Shown: positions 34,993 through 44,712, counted from the first letter of the stretch. The stretch is 64,000 nucleotides of DNA from Collinsella aerofaciens (GCF_015552075.1 NZ_JADNDZ010000121.1:49778-113777), one strand, 5' to 3'. Translations and numbers: made by a program. The notes: generated from the sequence alone by a model not told the origin.

Positions 34993-37488
34993 ATGACCGC
35001 AACCGCCAGTCGAACCACCAACCGCAGACCCGAGCTTTTGGCGCCCGCCGGAGGGCCCGAGCCCTTTGCCGCCGCACTCGCCGCCGGGGCAGACGCCATC
35101 TACTGCGGCATGGGCAGCTTCAACGCCCGCCGCAAGGCCACCAACTTTACCGACGAGGCCTTTGAGCAAGCCTGCCGCGCCGCGCATCTAGCCGGGTCGC
35201 GCGTCTACGTCACGGTAAACATCGTCATCAAACAGTCCGAGATGGGCGATGCGCTGCAACTCATCCATCGCTGCTCCACGCTGGGCGCCGACGCCTTCAT
35301 TATCCAGGACTGGGGCCTGTTCTTTGAGGTCAAGCGCACCATGCCCGGCATCGAGACACATATCTCGACCCAGGCGAACATCCACGACGACCGCGGAACC
35401 CTTTGGTGCCGTGAGCAGGGCGCCGACCGCGTGACTCTCTCGCGCGAGCTCTCCATCGACGAGATCGCCGCCATTCACAACGCCGCGCCCGATGTGGACC
35501 TCGAGGTCTTTAGCCACGGTGCCATCTGCTTTTGCTACTCGGGCCTGTGCCTGCTTTCGAGCTTTGCCATGGCGGGCCGCTCGGCCAACCGCGGCATGTG
35601 CGCCCAGCCCTGCCGCCTGCCCTACGAGCTGATCGACGAGAACGGCCGCTCGCTCTCCCCTGCCGGTCGCGAGCGCGCGCTGTGCCCGCGCGACACCAAC
35701 ACGTCGCAGCTTGTTCGCCGTCTGTATGACGCCGGCGCCGCGTCGCTCAAGCTCGAGGGCCGCATGAAGGCCCCCGATTACGTGTATTCCATCGTCGATG
35801 TGTATCGTCACCAGATTGATGACATGCTGGCCGGGGTCGCCGTAGATAAGGACGAGGTAGCCGCCCGTCAGCGCCAGCTCAAGCGCTGCTTTAACCGTGA
35901 CTTTACGCACGCCTACCAAGACGGCACCTCGGGTGACGAGATGATGAGTTACGAGCGCTCCAACAACCGCGGCCAGATCGTGGGCACGGTGCTCGGCAGC
36001 CGCCTGACCAACCGCGATGTGCGCGGGCTCAAGCCCGACGACCGCCGTCGCCGCGCCGCCATCGCCCGCATTGAGTTGTTTGAGCCCGTGGGCAAGGGCG
36101 ACCTGCTGGAGCTTCGCCACGATAACGAGTTTGACCAGTTCCTAACCACTATCGCTACCGATGATGCCGCCGCGGGCAATATCATCGAATGTCGCGTACC
36201 CCGCAGCATGCCCGAGGGCTGCCGCGTCCGCGTGATTCGCAGCCAGCGTGCCATCGACGCCGCCGGCTCCGCGCTCAAGCGCGATGTGCTGCGCCGCCGA
36301 GCTGTTGATGTGTCCGTCGTGGCGCGTCTAGGCGAGCCGTTTACCGTTACGCTCGCCTGCTGCGACGACCCTTCGCTTACGGCCACGGCCACGGCCTTTA
36401 CCGTCGAAGCCGCCAAGACCCGTGCGGTCGAGGCGTCCGATCTGGTTGAGCACGTCGGCCGCATGGGTTCCTCTCCTTTTGAGGCTGCGAGCTTTGAGGT
36501 GGCGCTCGACGAGGGCTGTGGCATGGGTTTCTCCGCCGTACATAAGGTGCGCGCCGCCGCTTGCAAGGCGCTGGAAGAGGCCATTCTGGCGCCGTACGCG
36601 GAGCGCGCGAAAACGCTCGAGCTGCCGGCGATTGTCACCAGTGATTCCCGCCCCGCGCCCGAGCACTACCGCGACGAGCCGCAGATCTGCGCCACCGTCA
36701 CCTCGCTCGAGGCCGCCGAGGCAGCGCGGGCGGAGGGCGCAACGCGCATCTACATGACCACCGACGCGCTCGATGCGGCCAAGCTCTCCCCCGCCGATAC
36801 GTTTGAGCAGGGCATCGTACCCGTGCTCGATGAGGTCTGCCGCGCCGTTGACCACGTCCGCGTTGACCCATGGGTTGTTGCCGGCGCCACGGTCGCTATT
36901 GGCAACATCTCTGAGCTTGCCCTGGCCGCCCAGGTTGGCGCCACGGCCGAGATTCGATCCTGCCTGCCCGTGCACAATGCGCCCTGCATGGAGGCACTCG
37001 CCGAACGCGGAGCCGGCGCGTTTTGGCTCTCGCCCGAGATCACGCTCGACGAGATTGTCTCGCTCGGCGCCGCCGCGCCCGCGGCTCTGGGCATCACCGT
37101 CTTTGGCCGCCCGCGCGTCATGACAAGCGAGCATTGCATTCTGCAGGTTGCCAACGGCTGCATCCACGATTGCGCCAACTGCCGCCTGCGTGCCCGCAAG
37201 CTCTCGCTCAAGAATATCGACGGAAAGGTCATGCCGGTGCGTACCGACATCCACGGCCGCTCACGCTTGTACGACGCCTACCCCATCGATCTCACGCCGC
37301 AAGTTCCGCAGCTGCTCGATGCCGGCGTGCGCCGTCTTATGGTCGACGGAACCTTGCTCGAGGCCGATGAGATTGGCCGTGCCGTCGCTCGCGTCCGTCG
37401 CGCTGTCGAGGCGGCTCAAGCCGGCCGCAAGCCGGCCGCCCGCCTGCGCGGCGCCACCTCGGGCTGCATGTTTGTGGGAATTAGCTAA
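34993..37488 (+). CDS. U32-family peptidase / RlhA-like 23S rRNA hydroxylase homologue
   Basis: U32 proteins were named as collagenase-like peptidases, and several (RlhA, TrhP) are now known as RNA hydroxylation factors. The 831-residue protein has the U32 signature HGAICFCYSGLCLLSS around residue 180. A conserved cysteine set (MCAQPCRLPY) and the DUF3656-type second half typical of RlhA-length members are also present. The last region (HCILQVANGCIHDCANC) holds additional cysteines that could bind an Fe-S cluster. It is cotranscribed with the pseudouridine synthase that follows (15-base gap), so an RNA-modification role is likely. Confidence 0.85.
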   Translation: MTATASRTTNRRPELLAPAGGPEPFAAALAAGADAIYCGMGSFNARRKATNFTDEAFEQACRAAHLAGSRVYVTVNIVIKQSEMGDALQLIHRCSTLGADAFIIQDWGLFFEVKRTMPGIETHISTQANIHDDRGTLWCREQGADRVTLSRELSIDEIAAIHNAAPDVDLEVFSHGAICFCYSGLCLLSSFAMAGRSANRGMCAQPCRLPYELIDENGRSLSPAGRERALCPRDTNTSQLVRRLYDAGAASLKLEGRMKAPDYVYSIVDVYRHQIDDMLAGVAVDKDEVAARQRQLKRCFNRDFTHAYQDGTSGDEMMSYERSNNRGQIVGTVLGSRLTNRDVRGLKPDDRRRRAAIARIELFEPVGKGDLLELRHDNEFDQFLTTIATDDAAAGNIIECRVPRSMPEGCRVRVIRSQRAIDAAGSALKRDVLRRRAVDVSVVARLGEPFTVTLACCDDPSLTATATAFTVEAAKTRAVEASDLVEHVGRMGSSPFEAASFEVALDEGCGMGFSAVHKVRAAACKALEEAILAPYAERAKTLELPAIVTSDSRPAPEHYRDEPQICATVTSLEAAEAARAEGATRIYMTTDALDAAKLSPADTFEQGIVPVLDEVCRAVDHVRVDPWVVAGATVAIGNISELALAAQVGATAEIRSCLPVHNAPCMEALAERGAGAFWLSPEITLDEIVSLGAAAPAALGITVFGRPRVMTSEHCILQVANGCIHDCANCRLRARKLSLKNIDGKVMPVRTDIHGRSRLYDAYPIDLTPQVPQLLDAGVRRLMVDGTLLEADEIGRAVARVRRAVEAAQAGRKPAARLRGATSGCMFVGIS

Positions 37489-37503
37489 CCGAAAGGCTTA
37501 CAC

Positions 37504-38163
37504 GTGAACGAAGAACCTCAAGTCCTCTATTGCGACGCCTGGCTCATGGCCATCGACAAGCCCGCCGGCATGATCGTCCACGGCGACGGCACCGGCGAGC
37601 GCACGCTCACCGACTACGCCAGCGACCTGCTGCTGGCGATGGGCGACGGCTTTGCCGCGACCGACATGCAGCCGCTCAATCGCCTGGACCGCAACACCAC
37701 CGGCGTGGTGCTGTTCTCGCTCGACAAGCAGACGCAGCCCGCCTTTGACCAGATGATCATCGACCACGCGTTCGAAAAGCACTACCTGGCGCTCGCCGAG
37801 GGCAAGATCGACTGGAACGAAAAGCTCATCGACAAGCCCATCGCCCGCGACCGCCACGATAGCCGCAAGATGCGCGTTGGCGCCAGCGGCAAGCCGTCTC
37901 AGACGCGCGTGAAGGTGCTCAAGCGCCTTAAGAGCCGCCGAGGCCTTCCCGCGCGTTCGTATATCGATGTCGAGTTGCTCACCGGCCGCAAGCACCAAAT
38001 CCGTGTACATCTGGCGAGCGAGCATCATCCCCTGGTTGGCGACGACCTGTACGGAACGCCGCGCCCCTGCGGCCTCATGCTCCATGCCCACAGCGTGTCC
38101 TTTACGCATCCCGTAACCGGCGAGCACATCCACATCGAAGCTCCCTGCCCCTGGGAGCCCTAA
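37504..38163 (+). CDS. RluA-family pseudouridine synthase
   Basis: The 219-residue protein has the catalytic aspartate in LNRLDRNTTG, then the KHYLALAEG segment and the LTGRKHQIRVHLA motif of RluA-type enzymes. It lacks an S4 domain. The target uridine is not predictable. The start is GTG at 37504, preceded by GAAAGG. It is downstream of the U32 gene in one operon. A terminator hairpin begins at its stop codon. Confidence 0.9.
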   Translation: MNEEPQVLYCDAWLMAIDKPAGMIVHGDGTGERTLTDYASDLLLAMGDGFAATDMQPLNRLDRNTTGVVLFSLDKQTQPAFDQMIIDHAFEKHYLALAEGKIDWNEKLIDKPIARDRHDSRKMRVGASGKPSQTRVKVLKRLKSRRGLPARSYIDVELLTGRKHQIRVHLASEHHPLVGDDLYGTPRPCGLMLHAHSVSFTHPVTGEHIHIEAPCPWEP

Positions 38164-38203
38164 AACCTGCCAAAAAGGGACAGATTTATTTTGGCAGGTT
38201 TTA
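38161..38203 (+). terminator. Terminator after the pseudouridine synthase gene
   Basis: TAAAACCTGCCAAAA (38161-38175) pairs with 38189-38203 and the loop contains GGGACAG. T-rich sequence follows. The stop codon TAA is the first base triplet of the stem. Confidence 0.75.
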
Positions 38204-38216
38204 TCTGGACAAACGT

Positions 38217-38258
38217 CAAAACCACCACAAAGGTTCCTGCCCCTTCGCGGTGGTTTTG
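38217..38258 (-). terminator. Terminator after the DeoR gene
   Basis: CAAAACCACC (38217-38226) pairs with 38249-38258 around a 22-base loop. On the minus strand TTTTG follows the stem. It ends the Gfo/Idh-DeoR unit. Confidence 0.65.
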
Positions 38259-38279
38259 GCCTTAGCCCGTCCCTTGCTG

Positions 38280-39026
38280 TTAGACCGTGATGACGTTGTC
38301 CATTGACCGGTACTTGGCTGGGACCTCGCCTGCGGTAATAATCGTTGCGTCGCGGAAGTCCGCGAACTTGACGGGCGCCACCATGCCAAATTTGCTGGCG
38401 TCCGAGATTACGAAGCGTTTGGCCGTATGACGCATCGAGATGCGCTTTACTTGGGCCTCCTCGATATCGGGCGCCGTGAAGCCCTGCTCGGCGGCGATGC
38501 CATTAGAGCCCCAAAAGCCACAGTTGAAGTTGTAGCGATCTAAGATTGCCAAGGCATCGGGGCCAACGAGCGCCTCGGTCTCGAGTTTGAGCTCGCCGCC
38601 CAGCACCACGGTACGCATACCCCGCAAAGCAAGGCGCTGAGCATGGGGCACGGAATCGGTCACGTAGGTGACATCTTCAAGGTGGGGAAGATGCTCGATG
38701 AGCCTGAGCGTCGTCGAGCCCGAGTCGATGTATACAAAGCTCTCAGGCTCCACAAGCGCCGCCGCACGGGCGCAGATACGCTCCTTGTCATCGTTATGGA
38801 GGTCGCTGCGCTCATTAAGCGTTAGGTCGCGCGTCACGTGCGCGCGCTCAAGACTCGTCGCCCCACCGTGGACCTTGGCGATGCGATGCACTCGGTCGAG
38901 CGTCTGCAGGTCGCGCCGAATGGTAGACGCCGTCACGCCCAGGGCCTCAGCAAGCTCCGGTACGGTAACCGAGCCCGTCTGCTGCACCATCGACACGATT
39001 GCGTTGAGCCTATCTTCCGCAAGCAT
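38280..39026 (-). CDS. DeoR/GlpR-family transcriptional regulator
   Basis: The 248-residue protein has an N-terminal DeoR helix-turn-helix (MLAEDRLNAIVSMV, GVTASTIRRDL) and a C-terminal phosphosugar-sensing fold (FVYIDSGSTTLRLIEHL, ALVGPDALAIL). Such regulators usually control sugar catabolic genes. It is placed 3 bases after the stop codon of the oxidoreductase gene, with GAGGAG overlapping that stop, so the pair is one operon. The effector is unknown. Confidence 0.9.
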   Translation of the reverse strand: MLAEDRLNAIVSMVQQTGSVTVPELAEALGVTASTIRRDLQTLDRVHRIAKVHGGATSLERAHVTRDLTLNERSDLHNDDKERICARAAALVEPESFVYIDSGSTTLRLIEHLPHLEDVTYVTDSVPHAQRLALRGMRTVVLGGELKLETEALVGPDALAILDRYNFNCGFWGSNGIAAEQGFTAPDIEEAQVKRISMRHTAKRFVISDASKFGMVAPVKFADFRDATIITAGEVPAKYRSMDNVITV

Positions 39027-39029
39027 CGC

Positions 39030-40109
39030 TTACTCCTCCTCGGGGTACACGACTCCCCAGTCGGCGCGAAGCTTGGTCATAAGCTCCATAACATCAGAAG
39101 CATAATCCAGCAGCTCGCGCTTGGAGTCGTCGCCGGCAACGGCCTTCTCAAGATCGGCCATCTCATAACACAGGGCGTAAGCCTCGGTGCCTGCGTAGAC
39201 CTCCTCGCGGTGGCCGTCCGCAGTCCACACGATGGTCGCGTGATCGGCACGCGGATATTCGTTGACCTCGATATAACACTTGTCGAAGCTAATGACCGAG
39301 CGCTTGGGCTGCTTGGAGTGGAGCGTGAGGCTCACCACGCCCAGCTGCTGTTCGGCATTACGGCAGACGATGCCGCCCGCAACGTCAACACCGGTCTCAC
39401 AGGTGTTGCCTAGAGACACGACCTCGGCGGGCTGGCTGGCCATAAAGAGACGCATGACGGACAGGGCATACACGCCAATATCGAGCATGGCACCGCCAGC
39501 AAGGTTGCGGTTGTAGAAGCGATTGGTCAGATCGCCGTACTCCTTGTAGCTGCCAAAGTTGAGCTGAGCGAGATTCATGCGGCCGAACTCACCGGCATCC
39601 ATGCGACGACGCAGCTCCTGATACAAAGGCATGTGGAGCACCGTGGTGGCGTCCATAAGGACCACGTTGTGCTCGGCGGCAATGGCACGGGCCTCATCGA
39701 GTTCAGCGGAATTGAGGGTAATGGCCTTCTCGCAGAGCACGTGCTTACCAGCTGCCAGCGCAGCGCGCAGATAGGTGATATGAGTGTTGTGCGGGGTGGT
39801 GATGTAGACGGCGTCGATGTTCTGATCGGTGTAGAGGTCCTCGACCGTTTCATAGACCTTCTCAATGCCATACTGCTCTGCAAAAGCCTGAGCCTTGGAC
39901 AGTGTGCGGTTGGCAACGCCCGCAAGCTTGCGGCCGGCAAGAGCGAGAGACTGGGCCATCTGGTTGGCGATAACACCGCAACCGATCACTGCCCAGCGGA
40001 GCTCGGGGGCAGTAAAAATATCGTTGGGGAATGGCTTGTCCTGGACCGAGGCAAATGCCACCTTAGCGGCTGCTTCGGCGTCGAGTGGAGCCTGTTTGGA
40101 ATCTGCCAT
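39030..40109 (-). CDS. Gfo/Idh/MocA-family oxidoreductase
   Basis: The 359-residue protein has the NAD(P) motif VIGCGVIANQMA near residue 45. It also has the family lysine motif in CEKAITLNSAEL and a Gfo/Idh C-terminal sheet domain. These enzymes oxidise or reduce sugars, inositols and related alcohols. An N-terminal 30-residue extension precedes the Rossmann fold. AGGAGG precedes the ATG. It is upstream of the DeoR regulator. Confidence 0.88.
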   Translation of the reverse strand: MADSKQAPLDAEAAAKVAFASVQDKPFPNDIFTAPELRWAVIGCGVIANQMAQSLALAGRKLAGVANRTLSKAQAFAEQYGIEKVYETVEDLYTDQNIDAVYITTPHNTHITYLRAALAAGKHVLCEKAITLNSAELDEARAIAAEHNVVLMDATTVLHMPLYQELRRRMDAGEFGRMNLAQLNFGSYKEYGDLTNRFYNRNLAGGAMLDIGVYALSVMRLFMASQPAEVVSLGNTCETGVDVAGGIVCRNAEQQLGVVSLTLHSKQPKRSVISFDKCYIEVNEYPRADHATIVWTADGHREEVYAGTEAYALCYEMADLEKAVAGDDSKRELLDYASDVMELMTKLRADWGVVYPEEE

Positions 40110-40378
40110 GATGTGCCTCCTAAGTCATCGGAAGTCCTTCATTTCAAACAACCCTATATTCGCACAATCGCGCGCGTATTTGCTCGTGTTTGCGTGTCTA
40201 TTTGCTTATCGGTCATTATTTAGCCATAGTTGGCAGATATTTGCGCGGCTATGCGCGATAATGCGCATGCGACAATCCTTGTGAAACATAAAGGAACGGA
40301 ACACCATAGCCATAAAAGACAGAGTAGGCTGTATTACTCCACCCCTCTGGGGGGCGCAGCCATCAAAGGACTGTCCCA

Positions 40379-40430
40379 AACTGCCGGCATATAGGGACTT
40401 CCCTAACTGCCGGCACAAAGGGAACGTCCT
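40379..40430. repeat. Two 26-base direct repeats with AACTGCCGGCA
   Basis: Units 40379-40404 and 40405-40430 share AACTGCCGGCA and an AGGGA…CCT tail. GCCGGC is self-complementary, so each unit could fold. Function is unknown; it resembles mobile intergenic debris. Confidence 0.6.
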
Positions 40431-40453
40431 CAGCTACCAGCGTTTCAACGGCA

Positions 40454-40513
40454 CTCATTTAAGTCTATCCCCAATGAGTATGTCCCCTCATTTAAGTCTG
40501 TCCCCAATGAGTA
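40454..40513. repeat. Two 28-base direct repeats with inverted CTCATT/AATGAG ends
   Basis: Units start at 40454 and 40487 (33-base period) and differ at one base. Each begins CTCATTTAAGTCT and ends AATGAGTA, so each is a small inverted-ended element. Confidence 0.65.
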
Positions 40514-40522
40514 GGGATAGAA

Positions 40523-40554
40523 AAAGGCCCGGGTGCCATGGCATCCGGGCCTTT
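40523..40554 (-). terminator. Intrinsic terminator after rplX
   Basis: AAAGGCCCGGGTGCC pairs with GGCATCCGGGCCTTT with one G-T pair; TTTTTC follows on the minus strand. It ends the rplC-to-rplX unit immediately after rplX, where rplE would follow in most bacteria. Confidence 0.93.
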
Positions 40555-40580
40555 GCTAGCAACTTGATGTTGCGGGCAGC

Positions 40581-40886
40581 TTAGAACTTGTGGCCGCACT
40601 TCTTGCAGACGCGCAGCTTGTTCTTGCCGTCCTTCTCGTGACCAACGCGGGTAACCTTACCGCACTCGGGGCAAACGAGATTGACGTTGGAGGCGTCGAT
40701 GGGAGCCTCCTGCGAAACGATGCCGCCCTGCTGGTTGGCAGCGTTGGGCTTGACGGCCTTCTTGACGACCGAAACGCCCTCGACAACGACCTTGTTCTCG
40801 GCGGGGAGAGCACGCAGGACAACGCCCTGCTTGCCGCGATCCTTACCAGAGAGAACCTGGACCTTATCGCCCTTCTTGATATACAT
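40581..40886 (-). CDS. rplX: 50S ribosomal protein L24, last gene of the S10 half
   Basis: The 101-residue protein begins [21 protein letters not shown] and ends with a CPECGK…CKKCGHKF pair of Cys motifs that may bind zinc. It is 13 bases after rplN. It normally precedes rplE, but here the next gene in that direction is 38 kb away and a terminator follows. Confidence 0.97.
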   Translation of the reverse strand: MYIKKGDKVQVLSGKDRGKQGVVLRALPAENKVVVEGVSVVKKAVKPNAANQQGGIVSQEAPIDASNVNLVCPECGKVTRVGHEKDGKNKLRVCKKCGHKF

Positions 40887-40899
40887 ATATCTCCCCTAA

Positions 40900-41268
40900 C
40901 TACAGGGTCTCGGGAGCGAGCGAGACGATCTTCATGTACTTCTTGTCACGAAGCTCGCGAGCGACGGGCCCGAAGATACGGGTGCCGACGGGCGAACCAT
41001 CGTTGTTGATGACAACGCAGGCGTTCTCATCAAAGCGAATGTAGGAGCCATCCTTGCGGCGGATCTCCTTAACGGTGCGAACGACGACGCAACGGACAAC
41101 GTCCTTCTTCTTGACGTTGGCGCCAGGGGTAGCCTCCTGGACAGCACCGATGAACACATCGCCGATGCCTGCATAACGACGCTTGGAACCGCCAAGCACC
41201 TTGATGCAGCGAATCTTGCGAGCGCCGGAGTTGTCGGCGACGTTCAGCATGGTTTGCATCTGAATCAT
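40900..41268 (-). CDS. rplN: 50S ribosomal protein L14
   Basis: The 122-residue protein starts [18 protein letters not shown], the family opening, and contains the [14 protein letters not shown] segment and the [11 protein letters not shown] end. The normal length and position fit. A 118-base gap separates it from rpsQ. Confidence 0.97.
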   Translation of the reverse strand: MIQMQTMLNVADNSGARKIRCIKVLGGSKRRYAGIGDVFIGAVQEATPGANVKKKDVVRCVVVRTVKEIRRKDGSYIRFDENACVVINNDGSPVGTRIFGPVARELRDKKYMKIVSLAPETL

Positions 41269-41386
41269 GGTAGATGTTCCTCCGAACTAAGAACCGAAGA
41301 GAGGTGCGCAGCCTTTATACGGCCCGTGGTATGCAAGCCAGGCATACGCACATCTTCGGAAACGTACAAGTCGTAAGAGCGACTGC

Positions 41387-41647
41387 TTATTTAGCGCGCT
41401 CGACGACCTCGATGAGGCGCCAACGCTTCATCTTGGACATAGGACGGGTCTCCATAACGCGGACGGTATCGCCCACGCCAGCCGTGCACTCCTCGTCGTG
41501 AGCGTGCAGCTTCTTGGAGCTAGTCATCATCTTGCCGTACTTGGGGTGACGCTTGCGCTCGGTGATGGTGACAACAATGGTCTTGGCACCGGAGACGGAG
41601 GTAACGACACCCGTACGGACCTTACGCGAGTTACGCGAATCAGTCAT
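41387..41647 (-). CDS. rpsQ: 30S ribosomal protein S17
   Basis: The 86-residue protein contains RKVRTGVVTSVSGAKTIVV and the HDEECTAGVGDTVRVMETRP signature. It binds the 5' domain of 16S rRNA. It follows rpmC by 16 bases. Confidence 0.97.
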   Translation of the reverse strand: MTDSRNSRKVRTGVVTSVSGAKTIVVTITERKRHPKYGKMMTSSKKLHAHDEECTAGVGDTVRVMETRPMSKMKRWRLIEVVERAK

Positions 41648-41663
41648 GTTCTCTCCTTAGGTC

Positions 41664-41879
41664 CTACTCGGCGACAGCGGACTTCTCCGCTGCGATCTCG
41701 CGGGCGCGCTGCTCCGTGAGGACGCGAGCGATGTCCTTCTTCACGGTGTTGACGCGAGCGGTGTTGTCCAGCTGGCTGGTGGCCATCTGGAAACGAAGGT
41801 TAAAGAGCTCGGCGCGCATTTCCTTCAGCTTCTCAACGAGCTGAGCGTCCGAGAGCTCACGAATCTCTGCGGGCTTCAT
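41664..41879 (-). CDS. rpmC: 50S ribosomal protein L29
   Basis: The 71-residue protein has the EIRELSDAQLVEKLKEMRAE opening and the RVNTVKKDIARVLTEQRARE end. The start overlaps the rplP stop by one base (TAATG). Confidence 0.96.
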   Translation of the reverse strand: MKPAEIRELSDAQLVEKLKEMRAELFNLRFQMATSQLDNTARVNTVKKDIARVLTEQRAREIAAEKSAVAE

Positions 41880-42382
41880 TAGTTCTCCTCCTTGGCGGCG
41901 GCGGCGTCCTCAGCAGCCCACTTGGCCTCGAGAGCGGCCTCCTCAGCCATCTCCTTCTCGATGCGCTGCTCAGCGTTCTTGGCAGCAACAATCTTGGTCT
42001 TGATGGGAAGCTTGTGCTGTGCAAGACGCAGAGCCTCGCGAGCGACCTCCTCGGGCACGCCCTTGACCTCGAACATGATGCGGCCGGGCTTGACGACGGC
42101 CACCCACTCCTCGGGGTTACCCTTACCAGAACCCATGCGAGTCTCGGCAGGCTTCTTGGTGATGGGCTTATCGGGGAAGATCGTGATGTAGACACGACCT
42201 CCACGCTTCATGTAGCGGGTCATGGCAATACGAGCGGCCTCGATCTGACGGTTGGTAATCCAATGGGCCTCGAGAGCCTGGATACCAAACTCGCCGAAAT
42301 GCAGCTCGGTATTACCCTTGGCCTGGCCCTTCATGGAGCCACGCTGCACCTTGCGGTGAAGAATACGCTTAGGGGCAAGCAC
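41879..42382 (-). CDS. rplP: 50S ribosomal protein L16 with C-terminal extension
   Basis: The 167-residue protein has the L16 body ([44 protein letters not shown]). It is about 28 residues longer than typical bacterial L16. The extra tail is an Ala/Glu-rich helix. It overlaps rpmC by one base. Confidence 0.96.
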   Translation of the reverse strand: MLAPKRILHRKVQRGSMKGQAKGNTELHFGEFGIQALEAHWITNRQIEAARIAMTRYMKRGGRVYITIFPDKPITKKPAETRMGSGKGNPEEWVAVVKPGRIMFEVKGVPEEVAREALRLAQHKLPIKTKIVAAKNAEQRIEKEMAEEAALEAKWAAEDAAAAKEEN

Positions 42383-43092
42383 TACTGACCCCTCCTCTCG
42401 GAGTTACGACGACGAGGACGGGAAGAGCCCTCGAGTGCAGGGTTGGGAACAGGCTGGCCCGGGAGCTTCTCGCCCAGGTAGATCCAGACCTTCACGCCGC
42501 AAGCGCCCATGGTGGTGCTGGCGACAGCCGTGCCGTAGTCGATCTTGGCACGGAGGGTGTGCAGAGGCACGCGACCCTCGCGGTACCACTCACGACGGCC
42601 CATCTCGGCGCCGCCGAGACGACCGGAGCACTGGATACGGATGCCCTTAGCGCCGGCCTTGCGGGCGGACTGGACAGCCTTGCGCATAGCGCGACGGAAG
42701 GCAACGCGGCCCTCGAGCTGCTCGGCGATAGACTGAGCAACGAGGTTGGCGTCGAGCTCGGGGCGCTTGATCTCGACAACGTCGACGGAGAGCTGGCCCT
42801 TGGAGACGCCAGCGACCTTCTCGAGCTCGGTGCGGAGGGTATCGATCTCGGCACCCTTCTTACCGATGACAACGCCGGGGCGAGCGGTGAGGATGATGAC
42901 CTTCACCTTGTCGCCAGCGCGCTCGATCTCGACGCGGGAGACAGCTGCGCGGGAAAGACGCTTCTCGAGGTACTTGCGGATCTCGAGATCGTTACCGAGG
43001 GTCTTAGCGTAATCCTTCTCTGCGAACCAGCGGGAGCGCCAGTTCTCGGTGATGCCAAGACGGAAGCCGGTGGGGTAGACTTTCTGACCCAT
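42382..43092 (-). CDS. rpsC: 30S ribosomal protein S3
   Basis: The 236-residue protein begins [18 protein letters not shown] and contains the KH-domain [21 protein letters not shown] segment and the [20 protein letters not shown] signature. It shares one base with rplP. Confidence 0.97.
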   Translation of the reverse strand: MGQKVYPTGFRLGITENWRSRWFAEKDYAKTLGNDLEIRKYLEKRLSRAAVSRVEIERAGDKVKVIILTARPGVVIGKKGAEIDTLRTELEKVAGVSKGQLSVDVVEIKRPELDANLVAQSIAEQLEGRVAFRRAMRKAVQSARKAGAKGIRIQCSGRLGGAEMGRREWYREGRVPLHTLRAKIDYGTAVASTTMGACGVKVWIYLGEKLPGQPVPNPALEGSSRPRRRNSERRGQ

Positions 43093-43098
43093 ACAGCT

Positions 43099-43470
43099 TT
43101 ACGCCTCCTTTCGAGGAGCAACGACGACGGTGATGTGGGAAGTACGCTTCAGAATACGAGAAGCGGAACCCTTGGCGCGGGGACGGATGCGCTTAAGCGT
43201 CGGACCCTCGTCAACATAGGCAGCGGCGACAACCAGGTTGTCGGCACGCAGACCGTTGTTGTTCTCGGCGTTCGCAACGGCGGAACGGAGAACCTTCTCG
43301 ACATCCACGGCGACGGCGCGGTCGCAGAAGTGGAGGATGTCGAAGGCCTGAGCGACAGGCTTGCGGCGGATCAGATCGACCACCAGGCGGGCCTTGCTGG
43401 GGGAAACACGCACGTACTTAGCGACGGCGCGAACCTCGGTGGCCTCAGTTTCAATAGACTTAGTTGCCAT
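43099..43470 (-). CDS. rplV: 50S ribosomal protein L22
   Basis: The 123-residue protein has the [19 protein letters not shown] and [20 protein letters not shown] family segments. It lines the exit tunnel. It is 6 bases from rpsC. Confidence 0.97.
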   Translation of the reverse strand: MATKSIETEATEVRAVAKYVRVSPSKARLVVDLIRRKPVAQAFDILHFCDRAVAVDVEKVLRSAVANAENNNGLRADNLVVAAAYVDEGPTLKRIRPRAKGSASRILKRTSHITVVVAPRKEA

Positions 43471-43484
43471 TTACGGTTAACCCC

Positions 43485-43745
43485 CTATTTGGCCTTGTGG
43501 CCACGGAACGTACGAGTCGGCGCGAACTCGCCGAGCTTGTGACCAACCATGGACTCGGTAACATACACGGGCACATGCTTGCGGCCGTCGTGGACGGCGA
43601 TGGTGTGACCAACCATCTCGGGGAAGATGGTGGACGCGCGGGACCAAGTCTTCACGACGTCCTTCTTGCCAGCCTCGTTCATCGCGGTGATACGCGAGAG
43701 AAGGCGAGTCTCCACGAACGGGCCCTTTTTGAGACTTCTGCTCAT
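43485..43745 (-). CDS. rpsS: 30S ribosomal protein S19
   Basis: The 86-residue protein starts [16 protein letters not shown] and has the HNG-like [27 protein letters not shown] region. The normal length and position fit. Confidence 0.97.
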   Translation of the reverse strand: MSRSLKKGPFVETRLLSRITAMNEAGKKDVVKTWSRASTIFPEMVGHTIAVHDGRKHVPVYVTESMVGHKLGEFAPTRTFRGHKAK

Positions 43746-43777
43746 AAGTGCTTTCTCCTAAAACTCGGTATCCGAAA

Positions 43778-44608
43778 TTACTTCTTACGGCGACGAATGA
43801 TGTGCTGGTTCGAGACCTTCTTCTTCTTGCGCGTACGAAGGCCCTTCGTCGGCTTACCCCAGGGGGTAACAGAGGGACGACCAGAGGTGTGGTTCTTGCC
43901 CTCGCCACCGCCGTGCGGGTGGTCGACAGGGTTCATGACGGTACCGCGGACGGTCGGGCGCACGTTCATGTGACGCTTACGGCCGGCCTTGCCGATGACG
44001 ATGTTGGAGTGATCGGCGTTGCCGACCTCACCGACGGTGGCGCGGCAGGTAACGAGGATGCGGCGCATCTCGGAGGAAGGCATACGGACGATAGCGTACT
44101 TGCCCTCCTTACCCATCAGCTGGCAGGAGTTACCGGCGGAACGGGCGATAGCAGCGCCCTTGCCCGGCTGGAACTCGACGGCGTGGATGAGCGTACCGAC
44201 GGGAATGTCGGCGAGGGGCAGAGCGTTGCCCGGCTTGATGTCGGCGTCAGAACCGGACATGATGGTCTGACCGACCTCGAGGCCCTTGGGGGCCAGGATG
44301 TAGCGCTTCTCACCGTCAGCGTAGTGCAGCAGAGCGATGCGAGCGGAACGGTTCGGATCGTACTCGATCGTGGCAACCTTGGCGGGCACGCCGTCCTTGT
44401 TGCGCTTGAAGTCGATCACGCGGTAACGACGCTTCACGCCGCCGCCCTGGTGGCGGGTGGTGATGCGGCCGTTGTTGTTACGACCGGCCTTCTTGGGCAG
44501 GGGCTCGAGAAGAGACTTCTCGGGCTTGGTGCAGGTGATCTCGGAGAAGTCGGAGATCGTCTGCCAACGCCTACCAGCGGAGGTCGGCTTAAGGTGCTTT
44601 ACAGCCAT
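43778..44608 (-). CDS. rplB: 50S ribosomal protein L2
   Basis: The 276-residue protein starts [18 protein letters not shown]. The peptidyl-transferase-near segment [15 protein letters not shown] is present. I chose the ATG at 44608 (GAAAGGG upstream) over a frame that opens 25 codons earlier. A 179-base gap upstream contains a terminator-like hairpin and a shared motif, so rplB may also start its own transcript. Confidence 0.97.
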   Translation of the reverse strand: MAVKHLKPTSAGRRWQTISDFSEITCTKPEKSLLEPLPKKAGRNNNGRITTRHQGGGVKRRYRVIDFKRNKDGVPAKVATIEYDPNRSARIALLHYADGEKRYILAPKGLEVGQTIMSGSDADIKPGNALPLADIPVGTLIHAVEFQPGKGAAIARSAGNSCQLMGKEGKYAIVRMPSSEMRRILVTCRATVGEVGNADHSNIVIGKAGRKRHMNVRPTVRGTVMNPVDHPHGGGEGKNHTSGRPSVTPWGKPTKGLRTRKKKKVSNQHIIRRRKK

Positions 44609-44688
44609 TACAATCCCTTTCAATAGGAATCCGTTAGCCATCGCAGACAGGGATTCGAGGTTCTGCCTCGGGTGCGATGACACCGGAC

Positions 44689-44712
44689 GTATACACGGTT
44701 CCGGGCGTGTCC
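44689..44712 (-). promoter_or_regulatory. Shared 24-base motif upstream of rplB
   Basis: The + strand block GTATACACGGTTCCGGGCGT plus GTCC matches 21 of 24 bases of the block at 46554-46577 upstream of rplC. On the minus strand it reads GGACACGCCCG…CCGTGTATAC, with a -10-like TATAC. It lies in the gap between rplW and rplB. Confidence 0.6.

Larger units (their letters stand above)
40110..40580. other. 471-base gene-free stretch at the right break of the ribosomal cluster
   Basis: It holds two pairs of direct repeats (40379-40430 and 40454-40513) and the rplX terminator (40523-40554). No gene is supported. The stretch marks the junction between the S10 operon and the inserted region. Confidence 0.6.

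Noticed and set aside
2304..40580. Chimeric assembly as the explanation for the split ribosomal operon
   Set aside because: Not excluded, but the terminator right after rplX, the promoter before rplE and intact genes at both ends fit a stable natural arrangement better.
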